Assembly: GCF_000445995.2 (NCBI RefSeq)
Contig: NC_022080.4
Coordinates: 2,700,001-2,764,000, forward strand
Direction: 5' to 3'
DNA length: 64,000 bases
Source: Geobacillus genomosp. 3
GTDB taxonomy: Bacteria; Bacillota; Bacilli; Bacillales; Anoxybacillaceae
Part shown: positions 48,378-57,250 of the stretch, one piece after another
How positions within the stretch are numbered: the first letter of the stretch is position 1
Layout: the number at the start of each line of letters is the position of its first letter
Program-made: the position numbers and the translations under genes
Notes under the pieces: model-generated
The model's input: the letters and a program-made list of their open reading frames with translations, nothing else
Told to the model about the DNA's origin: nothing
The model's database searches: none

Positions 48378-48692
48378 TTATGGCTTTGGCACCGTTTCCC
48401 CTTCCCACTCAAGCATGCCGCCTGTCATGTTGCAAACGCGATAGCCGTGCTCTTGCAAGTAGCGGCAGACGTTTTCGCTCCGCCGTCCGGAGCGGCAGAT
48501 GAAAATGTATTCTTCGTTGCGGTCGAACTCGTCAAGGCGGTCCGGAATGTCGCCCATTTTGATATGCTTGGCGCCCGGAATCATGCCGAGCGCGACTTCT
48601 TCGTCTTCGCGCACATCGATCAAGTTCAGTTTTTCGCCGCGTTCGAGTTTTTCTTTCACCTCGGCCGGGGTGATTTCTTTAATCTCTTCCAT
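48378..48692 (-). CDS. ytwF: single-domain rhodanese-like protein
   Basis: 104 residues, one rhodanese domain. The active-site loop reads CRSGRRS with the catalytic Cys at about 66, and LIDVREDEE is the typical N-terminal block. Such proteins carry persulfide sulfur; the acceptor is unknown. Start with AAAGGAGAC site. Next to leuS as in B. subtilis. Confidence 0.9.
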   Translation of the reverse strand: MEEIKEITPAEVKEKLERGEKLNLIDVREDEEVALGMIPGAKHIKMGDIPDRLDEFDRNEEYIFICRSGRRSENVCRYLQEHGYRVCNMTGGMLEWEGETVPKP

Positions 48693-48928
48693 GGTAGTCT
48701 CCTTTCGTTCCTCGTTTTGGCAAACGGTTCTTTCTTTTGACCGCTTCGGCCAACGGCGGCGGGAAAGCGCGGTTTCCCCGCCCGCTGCCTAAAAGCACAC
48801 CGGCGATGGACGCCCGCTTCCGCGCCAGGCGGCGGGGCAAAGCCGGCCCGGACGGCCCGGGCGCGGTTGGCGGCTGCTTCGCCTGAAACGGCGCACGCCA
48901 CCGCCTGTGCGGGCCGAACAGCCAGCGG

Positions 48929-51346
48929 TCAGTTGGCGACGATGTTGACGAGCTTGCCGGGGACGGCGATCACTTTGCGCACCGTTTTTCCTTCCAGCTG
49001 CTCTTTAATTTTTTCGTCGGCCAGCGCCCGCTCCTCGAGCGCTTCTTTTGCCAAGTCGGCCGGCACGTGCAGGCGCGACCGCACTTTGCCGTTGATTTGC
49101 ACGACGATTTCGACGACGTCGTCGACGAGCTTCGTTTCATCATACGCCGGCCACGGTTCGTAGGCGATCGTGTCCGTATGGCCGAGCTTTTGCCACAGCT
49201 CTTCGCCGATGTGCGGGCAAACCGGCGACAACAGTTTGACGAACCCTTCCATGTATTCTTTTTTCATTTGCTCGGCTTTATACGCTTCGTTGATGAACAC
49301 CATGAGCTGCGAAATGGCGGTGTTAAAGCGCAATGCTTCATAGTCTTCCGTCACTTTTTTCACCGTCTGATGGTAGACGCGCTCAAGCGTGTCGGCAGCC
49401 GGCTCCTCGACGATGTTCGGGTTCAGGCCGCCTTCTTCCGTCACAAACAAACGCCAGACGCGGTCAAGGAAACGGCGCGCGCCGTCGAGCCCTTTCGTCG
49501 ACCAGGCGATCGACGCTTCAAGCGGCCCCATGAACATTTCGTACAGCCGCAGCGTGTCGGCGCCATGGCTGTCGACGATGTCGTCCGGGTTGACGACGTT
49601 GCCTTTTGATTTGCTCATTTTTTCGTTGTTTTCGCCTAAAATCATCCCTTGGTTGAACAGCTTTTGGAACGGCTCTTTCGTCGGCACGACGCCGAGGTCG
49701 TAGAGAAACTTATGCCAGAAGCGGGCGTACAGCAAATGCAAGACCGCGTGCTCGGCCCCGCCGATGTAGACGTCGACCGGCAGCCATTTTTTCAATTTCT
49801 CCGGGTCGGCGAGCTGCTTGTCGTTGTGCGGGTCGATGTAGCGCAAGTAATACCAGCAGCTGCCCGCCCATTGCGGCATCGTGTTCGTTTCGCGCCGCCC
49901 TTTTTTGCCGGTGTTCGGGTCGACGACGTTGACCCATTCTTCGATGTTGGCGAGCGGCGATTCGCCCGTTCCCGACGGTTTGATTTCGTCCGTTTTCGGC
50001 AAGACAAGCGGCAGCTCGTCTTCCGGCACCGGCGTCATCGTTCCGTCTTCCCAATGGATGATCGGGATCGGTTCGCCCCAGTAGCGCTGGCGGCTGAACA
50101 GCCAGTCGCGCAGCCGATAGGACACTTTCTTTTGCCCTTTGCCGTGTTCTTCGAGCCACGCGATCATCTTTTCGATCGCTTCTTGCTTGTTCAAGCCGTT
50201 TAAAAACTCGGAGTTGATATGCTCGCCGTCGCCGGTGTACGGTTCGCGCTCGACATTCCCGCCGGCGACGACTTCTTTGATCGGCAAGTGGAACGTTTTC
50301 GCGAATTCATAGTCGCGCTCATCGTGCGCCGGCACGGCCATGATCGCCCCGGTGCCGTAGCCCATCAAGACGTAGTCGGCGATCCAAATCGGAAGCCGCT
50401 CGCCCGTGACCGGATGGATGGCGTATGCACCCGTAAACACGCCGGTTTTTTCTTTCGCCAAGTCGGTGCGCTCAAGGTCGCTTTTCCGCTCGACTTCGTG
50501 CAAATACGCCTCCACGGCCGGTTTTTGCTCCGGCGTTGTGATGTTTTCCACGAGCGGATGCTCCGGCGCCAGCACCGCATACGTCGCGCCAAACAGCGTA
50601 TCGGGCCGCGTCGTAAAGACGGTGAACGTTTCGTCATGGCCGTCGACGGCAAACTGGATTTCCGCCCCTTCCGAGCGGCCGATCCAGTTGCGCTGCATCT
50701 CCTTAATGCTTTCCGGCCAGTCGAGCTCCTCTAAGTCTTCGAGCAGCCGGTCGGCGTAGGCGGTGATTTTCAATATCCATTGCCGCATCGGCTTGCGGAT
50801 GACCGGATGCCCGCCGCGCTCGCTCCGGCCGTTGATGACCTCCTCGTTCGCCAACACGGTGCCGAGCGCCGGGCACCAGTTGACCGGCACTTCATCCATG
50901 TAGGCGAGCCCTTTTTCATACAGTTTCAAGAAAATCCATTGCGTCCATTTGTAATAGTTCGGGTCGGTCGTGTTGATTTCCCGGTCCCAATCGTACGAGA
51001 ACCCGAGCGATTTGATTTGCCGGCGGAAGTTGTCGATGTTTTTTTGCGTAAACTCAGCCGGGTCGTTGCCGGTGTCCAGCGCGTATTGTTCGGCCGGCAA
51101 GCCGAACGCGTCCCAGCCCATCGGGTGGAGGACGTTGTACCCTTGCATCCGCTTCATGCGCGCCAAAATGTCGGTCGCCGTATACCCTTCCGGATGGCCG
51201 ACGTGCAAGCCGGCGCCGGACGGATACGGGAACATGTCGAGCACGTAAAACTTCGGCTTGTCATCGTCATCAGGCGTGCGGAACGTTTTGTTCTGCTCCC
51301 AATAGTGCTGCCATTTTTTTTCGATGTCGCGATGGTTGAAGCTCAT
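48929..51346 (-). CDS. leuS: leucyl-tRNA synthetase
   Basis: 805 residues (804 in B. subtilis). Class I synthetase with HVGH at 48-51, a CP1 editing domain (about 225-420, [12 protein letters not shown] and the editing Asp in [15 protein letters not shown]), and KMSKS in [11 protein letters not shown] (near 575). ATG at 51346 gives the family start [16 protein letters not shown]; the frame extends upstream into the T-box leader. The 236-base gap to ytwF shows nothing further. Confidence 0.98.
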   Translation of the reverse strand: MSFNHRDIEKKWQHYWEQNKTFRTPDDDDKPKFYVLDMFPYPSGAGLHVGHPEGYTATDILARMKRMQGYNVLHPMGWDAFGLPAEQYALDTGNDPAEFTQKNIDNFRRQIKSLGFSYDWDREINTTDPNYYKWTQWIFLKLYEKGLAYMDEVPVNWCPALGTVLANEEVINGRSERGGHPVIRKPMRQWILKITAYADRLLEDLEELDWPESIKEMQRNWIGRSEGAEIQFAVDGHDETFTVFTTRPDTLFGATYAVLAPEHPLVENITTPEQKPAVEAYLHEVERKSDLERTDLAKEKTGVFTGAYAIHPVTGERLPIWIADYVLMGYGTGAIMAVPAHDERDYEFAKTFHLPIKEVVAGGNVEREPYTGDGEHINSEFLNGLNKQEAIEKMIAWLEEHGKGQKKVSYRLRDWLFSRQRYWGEPIPIIHWEDGTMTPVPEDELPLVLPKTDEIKPSGTGESPLANIEEWVNVVDPNTGKKGRRETNTMPQWAGSCWYYLRYIDPHNDKQLADPEKLKKWLPVDVYIGGAEHAVLHLLYARFWHKFLYDLGVVPTKEPFQKLFNQGMILGENNEKMSKSKGNVVNPDDIVDSHGADTLRLYEMFMGPLEASIAWSTKGLDGARRFLDRVWRLFVTEEGGLNPNIVEEPAADTLERVYHQTVKKVTEDYEALRFNTAISQLMVFINEAYKAEQMKKEYMEGFVKLLSPVCPHIGEELWQKLGHTDTIAYEPWPAYDETKLVDDVVEIVVQINGKVRSRLHVPADLAKEALEERALADEKIKEQLEGKTVRKVIAVPGKLVNIVAN

Positions 51347-51400
51347 CGTCGCATTCCTCCTATCCAGTTTTACTTGCATCATAGACGAAAATATGTACAA

Positions 51401-51650
51401 AAAAACCCCTCATCCCGATCAAAAGGGACGAGAGGAGCGCTTCCCGCGGTACCACCCTTTTTGGCGCGCCGACGCGCACCCGCTTTTTTCCTTAACGCAG
51501 ACTCACGGCCGGCGTTATCGGCCGCAGCCGTTCGCGCCGGCAACTCCGAGGCGAGTTCGCGGATTGACTTCGGTTGACTCGCACCGGCCGTCAACTCTCT
51601 GCCGTCCGTCAAGTCCGCTACTATTCCTCTTCACCGTTGTTCACATTTCT
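51401..51650 (-). promoter_or_regulatory. T-box riboswitch of leuS
   Basis: On the minus strand the T-box AGGGTGGTACCGCGG is at 51444-51458, followed by a terminator (CTCTCGTCCC/GGGATGAGG, then TTTTTTT). Upstream lies stem I with AGAGAG and a GAACTCG segment compatible with a CTC (Leu) specifier. Uncharged tRNA-Leu should induce leuS. Confidence 0.92.
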
Positions 51651-51676
51651 AGTTTTGAAACGACAAATTTATTACT

Positions 51677-51705
51677 ATTGTAAAAAATTTGTCGATCGAT
51701 TGCAA
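51677..51705 (-). promoter_or_regulatory. leuS promoter
   Basis: On the minus strand TTGCAA (51700-51705), 17 bases, TACAAT (51677-51682). A 9-10-bp inverted repeat CGACAAATTT/AAATTTGTCG overlaps it (51661-51694). Confidence 0.7.
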
Positions 51706-51713
51706 GCGGAAAA

Positions 51714-52913
51714 CTAGACGGTCGCGGCCGTTTTTTCTCCCGCCTTTTCCGCCCGCTTCGGCAGCCCCCGGTCATACACGAGCGCCGCGCCGGCGGCCAG
51801 CAGGGCGAAGGCGACAAGCAGCCCGATGAGCGGCTTCATCCCGAACGCATCGGCGACCCAACCGCCGAGGACCGGCCCGATCATCCGTCCGGCCGTGGCC
51901 GTGCCGTTGACGATCCCTTGGTAAAATCCCGTTCTCCCCGGCGGCGCCAGCTCGTTCACGACCGCCGGAATCGCCGGCCAGACGATCATTTCGGCGATCG
52001 TAAGCACGATCATCGACGCCGCAAATTGCAAAAGTGAGCTAGCGCCAAACAGCATCGCAAACGAGACGGTGAAAACGGCGAACCCGATGACGATTTGCCG
52101 CTTCATCCCCGGCATAAAGCGGCGGACCAATGGCACTAACAGCGGCTGGCCGAGCACGATCAAGGCGCCGTTGATCGTCCAAAGCAGGCTGTAGTGATGA
52201 ACCGGGATATGGAGCTCGCGCGTATAGGCGGCGATCGTCGTCGACCATTGGACGTAGCTCATCCAGCACAATCCGTAGCCGGCGCAAAGAAGGACGAGGG
52301 CGCGGATGTGGGGCCGGGGCGCCCCGTCCCCCGTCCGGCGCTTCCGTTCTTTTTTTGGCAGCGGCGGCAGCGGCACGCGCCGCAGCCCGATGACGACTGT
52401 CGCCAAAAAAGCGGCATACAGCCACACGTTCGCCCAAAACACGAGCGCGAACGAATACGAAGCGACAACGCCGCCGAGCGCCGAGCCGGCGGCGACGCCG
52501 ATGTTTTGCGCCACATACAAGGCGTTGAACGCCCGCCGCCCCCCTTCCGGCCAAATCGCTCCGGCATACGCCGACGCCGCCGGAAAGACGACGCCGCTGC
52601 CGATGCCGACAAGCGCCAGCCAGACGGCATAATGCGGCCAGCCGTGCCAGACGCTCAAGCCGGCAAGCGCCGCCATCGTCAAACACGCCCCGGCCACGAG
52701 CGTGCGAAACCCGCCGATCCGGTCAAACAGCACGCCGCCGAGCAGGCTGCCGACGACGCTGCCGCCGGAGTTGAGCATCAGCACCGCTCCCGCCACGGCG
52801 AGCGGCTGGCCGAGCTGCTCATGCAAATAAATGGTGTTTAACGGCCATAAAAACGACGCCCCTGTGACGTTGAGCGCCATGCCGACAAGCAGCCACCAAA
52901 GAGCGCGGGGCAT
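51714..52913 (-). CDS. yttB: MFS transporter YttB
   Basis: 399 residues, about 12 membrane helices, drug-efflux-like MFS layout with the loop 2-3 signature GGVLFDRIGGFRTL and a second-half equivalent. Substrate unknown. Position next to leuS and length match B. subtilis YttB. Confidence 0.87.
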   Translation of the reverse strand: MPRALWWLLVGMALNVTGASFLWPLNTIYLHEQLGQPLAVAGAVLMLNSGGSVVGSLLGGVLFDRIGGFRTLVAGACLTMAALAGLSVWHGWPHYAVWLALVGIGSGVVFPAASAYAGAIWPEGGRRAFNALYVAQNIGVAAGSALGGVVASYSFALVFWANVWLYAAFLATVVIGLRRVPLPPLPKKERKRRTGDGAPRPHIRALVLLCAGYGLCWMSYVQWSTTIAAYTRELHIPVHHYSLLWTINGALIVLGQPLLVPLVRRFMPGMKRQIVIGFAVFTVSFAMLFGASSLLQFAASMIVLTIAEMIVWPAIPAVVNELAPPGRTGFYQGIVNGTATAGRMIGPVLGGWVADAFGMKPLIGLLVAFALLAAGAALVYDRGLPKRAEKAGEKTAATV

Positions 52914-52993
52914 CGGTCATCATCCTTTTCATCTTTTATTTCGATTCCCAAACTAATTGTATGAGGGAAAGCGAAAAAAAGCAATCAAAAAAT

Positions 52994-53013
52994 GAGGGCG
53001 GCATGGCGCCCTC
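52994..53013 (-). terminator. terminator of the 54-residue protein gene
   Basis: Perfect 7-bp stem GAGGGCG/CGCCCTC with a 6-base loop and ATTTTTTG on the minus strand. Confidence 0.7.
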
Positions 53014-53028
53014 ACGGACAGCGGCGCC

Positions 53029-53193
53029 TCACCCGTTCCGCTGCTTGGAGCGGGCCGGCTGGCCGCCTGTTTGTTCGTACTGTTTTTTCGCCAGTTTCAC
53101 CGGATCGAAGTCTTGGCCGAGTTCCAAATCGTTGTTGTTTCGGCCGTTGCGCGTTTTTTGCTCCGGATTCGTTTGTTTCAGACGTCGCTTCAT
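53029..53193 (-). CDS. small basic hydrophilic protein, 54 residues
   Basis: Not covered by usual length cut-offs. ATG with a perfect AAGGAGG site seven bases upstream and a terminator after the stop. Sequence is charged, with KRRLKQTNPEQKTRNGRN, then NNNDLELGQDFDPVKLAKKQ and a Gly/Gln/Arg tail. It looks like the small hydrophilic proteins common among spore-associated genes of Bacillus; the family is not recognised. It follows ytzC and the repeat ORF on the same strand. Confidence 0.75.
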   Translation of the reverse strand: MKRRLKQTNPEQKTRNGRNNNDLELGQDFDPVKLAKKQYEQTGGQPARSKQRNG

Positions 53194-53218
53194 GTCTTGT
53201 TCCTCCTTGTGTTCGCCA

Positions 53219-53401
53219 TCAAGCAGACAGCCGCCATGCGGCCGCTTTCCGTTTTACCGGTTCCGCAAAAGCCGCTTGTTGCGCACCAGAACCTTCGATA
53301 GCGGCCATCGTGCAAAGCCTTTGTGTCATCGGTCCGGCAAAAGCCGCTTGTTGTGCGGCAGAACCTTTAATATTGGCCGCCGCGCAAACTCCTTGTTTCA
53401 T
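53219..53401 (-). CDS. repeat-containing small ORF coupled to ytzC
   Basis: 60 residues. Its ATG overlaps the ytzC stop (ATGA), so translation could be coupled, but there is no separate ribosome site. The first 48 residues are two imperfect 24-residue units: MKQGVCAAANIKGSAAQQAAFAGP-like and MTQRLCTMAAIEGSGAQQAAFAEP-like. The unit is 72 bases at the DNA level and the periods stay in phase. It could be a genuine repeat peptide or a duplicated 3' end of ytzC. Confidence 0.4.
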   Translation of the reverse strand: MKQGVCAAANIKGSAAQQAAFAGPMTQRLCTMAAIEGSGAQQAAFAEPVKRKAAAWRLSA

Positions 53402-53416
53402 CGGTCCAGCAAAATC
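53259..53416 (-). repeat. 72-bp tandem repeat at the ytzC 3' end
   Basis: Two full units begin at 53259 and 53331 and a partial third at 53403 (GGTTCCGCAAAAGCC, GGTCCGGCAAAAGCC, GGTCCAGCAAAATC), spaced exactly 72 bases. The partial unit is the end of ytzC itself. Confidence 0.8.
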
Positions 53417-53661
53417 ATCTCGTTTTGCAGCTGCTCAAGCTGAAGCCGCATCCGGTGCAGCTGTTCGCGCTGCTGGGCGTTGCAGCTTTGCGCCAAGTGC
53501 GCCAAATCGTTGACCGTCTGCTCAAGCATTTGCTGGGCGTTTGTGTATTCCGTGATGTTGTAGTGTTCTTGCTTTTGCGCCTCCGTATATTGTTCTTTCG
53601 CAAAGCGGATGACGTCTTCGCACCGCTGCAAAAACTCTTCCACCGATTGTCTTGTCGCCAT
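53398..53661 (-). CDS. ytzC: DUF2524 protein YtzC
   Basis: 87 residues (about 91 in B. subtilis). All-helical, glutamine-rich small protein (ATRQSVEEFLQRCEDVIRFAKEQY, HRMRLQLEQLQNEMILL). Function unknown; B. subtilis homologue is sporulation-linked in expression surveys as I recall. ATG at 53661 has a GAGGTGAG site; an ATG six codons upstream is less likely. Confidence 0.87.
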   Translation of the reverse strand: MATRQSVEEFLQRCEDVIRFAKEQYTEAQKQEHYNITEYTNAQQMLEQTVNDLAHLAQSCNAQQREQLHRMRLQLEQLQNEMILLDR

Positions 53662-53812
53662 GCGCTCACCTCTTTTCATGATGTTCCCTCATCTTTACTA
53701 TGCGCCGCCGCTTTCATCTGTATCACGTCAATGATTGGCAGCGGTCGCTTTTTGCCGCCATCCGTGGTACAATGCAAGGATGATGCCATTTCAACATAAG
53801 GAGAGAACGGCC

Positions 53813-54784
53813 GTGACAAACGAAAACCCGTTTCCGTATGCAACCGACCGAAAGCGATATCACACATGGAACTACCATTTGCGGCAAACGTTCGGCCAAA
53901 AAGTGTTCAAAGTCGCCCTTGACGGGGGCTTTGACTGCCCGAACCGCGACGGGACGGTGGCGTATGGCGGCTGCACGTTTTGCAGCGCCGCCGGGTCGGG
54001 CGATTTTGCCGGCAACCGCGCCGACGACTTGGTGACCCAATTTCACACGATTCGGCAAAACATGCACCGAAAATGGAAAGACGGCCAATATTTGGCGTAC
54101 TTTCAAGCGTTCACGAACACGCACGCGCCGGTTGAAGTGCTGCGGGAAAAATACGAAACGGTGCTTGGCCTTGACGGGGTCGTCGGACTGTCGATCGCCA
54201 CGCGCCCCGACTGTCTGCCCGATGACGTCGTCGACTATTTGGCAGAACTCAACGAGCGGACGTATTTATGGGTCGAGCTCGGGCTGCAGACGATTCACGA
54301 GCGGACCGCCCAGCTCATCAACCGGGCGCACGATTTCCACTGTTTTGTCGAGGGGGTCCAAAAACTGCGCCGCCACGGCATCCGAGTGTGCGTCCATATC
54401 ATCAACGGCTTGCCGCTCGAGACGTACGACATGATGATGGAAACGGCGAAAACGGTCGCCGCCATGGATGTGCAAGGCATTAAAATCCATTTGCTTCATT
54501 TATTAAAAGGAACGCCGATGGTGAAACAATACGAAAAAGGGCTCGTTCGGTTTTTGTCGTTTGACGAATACGTCCGCCTCGTGTGCGACCAGCTTGAAGT
54601 GCTGCCGCCTGAGATGATCGTGCACCGCATCACCGGCGACGGGCCGATCGACTTGCTCATCGGCCCGATGTGGAGCGCCAACAAATGGGAAGTGTTAAAC
54701 GCCATTGACGCCGAACTCAAGCGGCGGGACAGCTTTCAAGGGAAGCGGTACAAACAGGGGGTGGCAAGCGCATGGCCATCATGA
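53813..54784 (+). CDS. mnmL: radical SAM protein MnmL (YtqA), tRNA wobble uridine modification
   Basis: 323 residues. Radical SAM enzyme of the TIGR01212/YhcC-like group with its cysteines in FDCPNRDGTVAYGGCTFC. Recent work in Gram-positive bacteria links YtqA (MnmL) to converting cmnm5(s2)U34 to nm5(s2)U34 in tRNA, which MnmM then methylates. Start is GTG with AAGGAGAG site. It overlaps mnmM by 13 bases, consistent with joint action. Confidence 0.88.
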   Translation: MTNENPFPYATDRKRYHTWNYHLRQTFGQKVFKVALDGGFDCPNRDGTVAYGGCTFCSAAGSGDFAGNRADDLVTQFHTIRQNMHRKWKDGQYLAYFQAFTNTHAPVEVLREKYETVLGLDGVVGLSIATRPDCLPDDVVDYLAELNERTYLWVELGLQTIHERTAQLINRAHDFHCFVEGVQKLRRHGIRVCVHIINGLPLETYDMMMETAKTVAAMDVQGIKIHLLHLLKGTPMVKQYEKGLVRFLSFDEYVRLVCDQLEVLPPEMIVHRITGDGPIDLLIGPMWSANKWEVLNAIDAELKRRDSFQGKRYKQGVASAWPS

Positions 54785-55359
54785 ATATTTTGCCGTTTGC
54801 CCGTTTTTTGCTGGACGGCGCGCTCAAAGAAGGCGGCATCGCCGTCGATGCGACGGTCGGCAACGGCCATGACACCGTCTTTTTAGCCGAGCGCGTCGGG
54901 GAGCGCGGGCATGTGTTTGGTTTTGACATTCAAGCCGAAGCGATAGCGGCAGCCAGAGCCCGCCTCGCCGAACACGGGCTGGACGGGCGGGTGACGCTGT
55001 TTCAAACGAGCCACAGCCTGCTGCTGGAAACGCTCCCCCGCCACGTTCACGGGCGCGTCGCCGCCGCCGTGTTCAACCTCGGCTATTTGCCGGGCGGCAA
55101 TAAACAAATTGTGACGAAGCCGGAATCGACGATCGAAGCGGTCCGCCAGCTTCTTTCCATCTTAAAGCCGGGCGGCGTCATCGCCCTTGTCGTCTACCAC
55201 GGCCATCCGGAAGGAAAAATCGAGCGCGACGCCTTGCTCGACTACGTCCGCACGCTCGATCAGCGGCGCGCCCACGTCTTGCAATATCAATTCCTCAACC
55301 GGCGCAACGACCCGCCGTTTTTGCTCGCCATCGAGAAGCGAACGAACGGGGCTGGCTGA
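54772..55359 (+). CDS. mnmM: tRNA 5-aminomethyl-2-thiouridine methyltransferase MnmM (YtqB)
   Basis: 195 residues, class I SAM methyltransferase. SAM loop VDATVGNGHDTVFLAE (about 24-39), FGFDIQAEAI, and the family block AAAVFNLGYLPGGNKQIVT. It methylates nm5(s2)U34 to mnm5(s2)U34 in tRNAs. Start ATG at 54772 inside mnmL; another ATG 9 bases later is possible. Confidence 0.9.
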   Translation: MAIMNILPFARFLLDGALKEGGIAVDATVGNGHDTVFLAERVGERGHVFGFDIQAEAIAAARARLAEHGLDGRVTLFQTSHSLLLETLPRHVHGRVAAAVFNLGYLPGGNKQIVTKPESTIEAVRQLLSILKPGGVIALVVYHGHPEGKIERDALLDYVRTLDQRRAHVLQYQFLNRRNDPPFLLAIEKRTNGAG

Positions 55360-55383
55360 GATCAGGCCGCCTTTCGGAAGCAA

Positions 55384-55413
55384 ACGGCTGCCCTTATGAC
55401 AAGGACAGCCGTT
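55384..55413. terminator. bidirectional mnmM/ytpB terminator
   Basis: Stem ACGGCTGCCCTT/AAGGACAGCCGT with one mismatch, T run rightward and A-rich side leftward, between the convergent genes; it overlaps the ytpB 3' end. Confidence 0.75.
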
Positions 55414-56476
55414 TTTGTTGCTCCTGCCAAAAGCGATACGCTTTTCCGTTCCAATAAAAAAACATCGACGCCGCCCCGCCGGCGCGGACGAGCCGGCGCG
55501 CCAACCGGCGCAGCCGCTCCTGTTTTTTCACTTTGTCATCCGACAAATACAGCCCAAGCAAGCCGCGGTGGATCAAGCGGTGAAACTCGCCGTGCGGCAG
55601 CGCGCCGACATGGCGGTCCGCCTCCTCGATAAAATGGCAAAGCCGCTTAAGCAGCACCGTTTCGTCCGGATAGTAAAAGCAAAAATTCAAATCGCCGCCT
55701 TCCCGGTCTTCCTCCTGGTCGATCAAATAGTCAAGCAAAATGTGCAGCCCTTGAATGTACGGGAAATAGCCGTCGCGCACTTGTTTGGCCATCTCCGGCG
55801 GCAGCGACTCGCCGAACGCATACGCCACAAGGCAGAAAATGCCGAGCGTCGAACCGGAGCAGGCGGAAAACTCGTACCATTCCATCGGCGGCAAGGCGTC
55901 TTTGTATTGGGCAAACCATCTCTCGAGCCGCGGCACGCGCTCTTTCGTGTCGACATGTTTATGTACTTGCAAGTCGCAATAATAGCCGGCCAGCTCATGC
56001 AAAAACGGAACGATCGTCTCATAATGACGCAATGTGCCGAGCACTTCCTGGCACGTGCGCACCAAATCCGGCAAATAGCCGCCGTCTTCCTGCTCGCGGC
56101 GGTGGCGGTAATAGTTCGACGGCTCGGCGCCGATCGTCAAGGCGTCCGGCATCGAATCGTGCAAAGCCCGGAAATCGAGCGGATCAAGCGATGTGCTCCG
56201 GTCGCACAAGTTATCCAAATAATCGCTGATCGTCTGATAGGCGACGATAAAGCGGACGCACGCCTCAAGCTTGTCGCCCGAAAGCAGCGCCAAAATCGCG
56301 CCGCCTTCGCAATGGAACGTTTTCGACGCGATGCTTGCAAGCGCCTGGCGCCGAAGCTCCGGGTCGGGAATGCGCTCGGCCCGCCGCCGCCAATAGGCAA
56401 GCTCGCGGTGGACGAGAGGAAACACGTCGCGATAAACCATTTTCATTAACGCAATCGGGTGTGTCGGGATTTTCAA
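55394..56476 (-). CDS. ytpB: tetraprenyl-beta-curcumene synthase YtpB
   Basis: 360 residues (367 in B. subtilis). It cyclises heptaprenyl diphosphate-type C35 chains to tetraprenyl-beta-curcumene, a precursor of C35 sesquarterpenes. It lacks the classic DDXXD of other terpene synthases; candidate metal-binding blocks are DYLDNLCDRSTS and LLDYLIDQEEDREGG. I choose TTG at 56476 because GAGGTGAG lies five bases upstream; an ATG at 56512 has no such site. Confidence 0.88.
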   Translation of the reverse strand: MKIPTHPIALMKMVYRDVFPLVHRELAYWRRRAERIPDPELRRQALASIASKTFHCEGGAILALLSGDKLEACVRFIVAYQTISDYLDNLCDRSTSLDPLDFRALHDSMPDALTIGAEPSNYYRHRREQEDGGYLPDLVRTCQEVLGTLRHYETIVPFLHELAGYYCDLQVHKHVDTKERVPRLERWFAQYKDALPPMEWYEFSACSGSTLGIFCLVAYAFGESLPPEMAKQVRDGYFPYIQGLHILLDYLIDQEEDREGGDLNFCFYYPDETVLLKRLCHFIEEADRHVGALPHGEFHRLIHRGLLGLYLSDDKVKKQERLRRLARRLVRAGGAASMFFYWNGKAYRFWQEQQKRLSLS

Positions 56477-56637
56477 TTTGCTCACCTCGGGACGCAAAAA
56501 CGATGCTTTCATCTTCTAGTATCGCCATCCCCACACGCGGGGCAAACCATAGGGCGCTCCCGTTTCATTTACGAACCGGAAACAACCTTGTAAAATAAAC
56601 ATGAATCCATGATTTTGCCATGAAAGGAACGAACGCC

Positions 56638-57180
56638 ATGATCTATCCGTACAAAGGAAAAACACCGCAAATCGCCGCCTCCGCCTTCATCGCCGATTAT
56701 GTGACGATCACCGGCGATGTCGTGATCGGCGAAGAGACGAGCATTTGGTTCGGCACCGTCATCCGCGGCGACGTGGCGCCGACGGTGATCGGCAACCGGG
56801 TCAATATCCAAGATAACTCAATTTTGCATCAAAGTCCAAACAATCCGCTCATCATCGAAGACGGGGTGACCGTCGGCCATCAAGTCATTTTGCACAGCGC
56901 CATCGTCCGGAAACACGCGCTCATCGGCATGGGCTCGATCATTTTAGACGGCGCGGAAATCGGCGAAGGCGCGTTTATCGGCGCCGGCAGTTTGGTGCCG
57001 CCGGAAAAAAAAATCCCGCCGAACACGCTCGCCCTCGGCCGGCCGGCCAAAGTCGTCCGCGAGTTGACCGAAGACGACTTCCGCGAAATGGAGCGCATCC
57101 GCCGCGAATATGTGGAAAAAGGGCGCTATTACAAAGCGCTGCAACAAGCCGCGCGCCCTCACGAAAAAGAGCTGCCGTGA
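56638..57180 (+). CDS. ytoA: gamma-type carbonic anhydrase family protein YtoA
   Basis: 180 residues. Left-handed beta-helix of hexapeptide repeats (VVIGEETSIWFGTVIRGD, VNIQDNSILH) with histidine metal ligands in NSILHQS, VGHQVILHSAIV. Gamma-CA-like proteins may hydrate CO2 or have other, unproven roles. ATG with AAAGGAACG site. Divergent from ytpB. Confidence 0.88.
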   Translation: MIYPYKGKTPQIAASAFIADYVTITGDVVIGEETSIWFGTVIRGDVAPTVIGNRVNIQDNSILHQSPNNPLIIEDGVTVGHQVILHSAIVRKHALIGMGSIILDGAEIGEGAFIGAGSLVPPEKKIPPNTLALGRPAKVVRELTEDDFREMERIRREYVEKGRYYKALQQAARPHEKELP

Positions 57181-57250
57181 TCCGGCAGCTCTTGTGCTGG
57201 TGGTTGTTGGCCGACGCCCGAAACGACCCGCGCATCCGCGCCGTCCGGCC

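Noticed and set aside
55415..56449. 344-codon open frame opposite ytpB
   Set aside because: Antisense shadow of ytpB: same codon phase, Arg/Ala/His-rich, no start signals.
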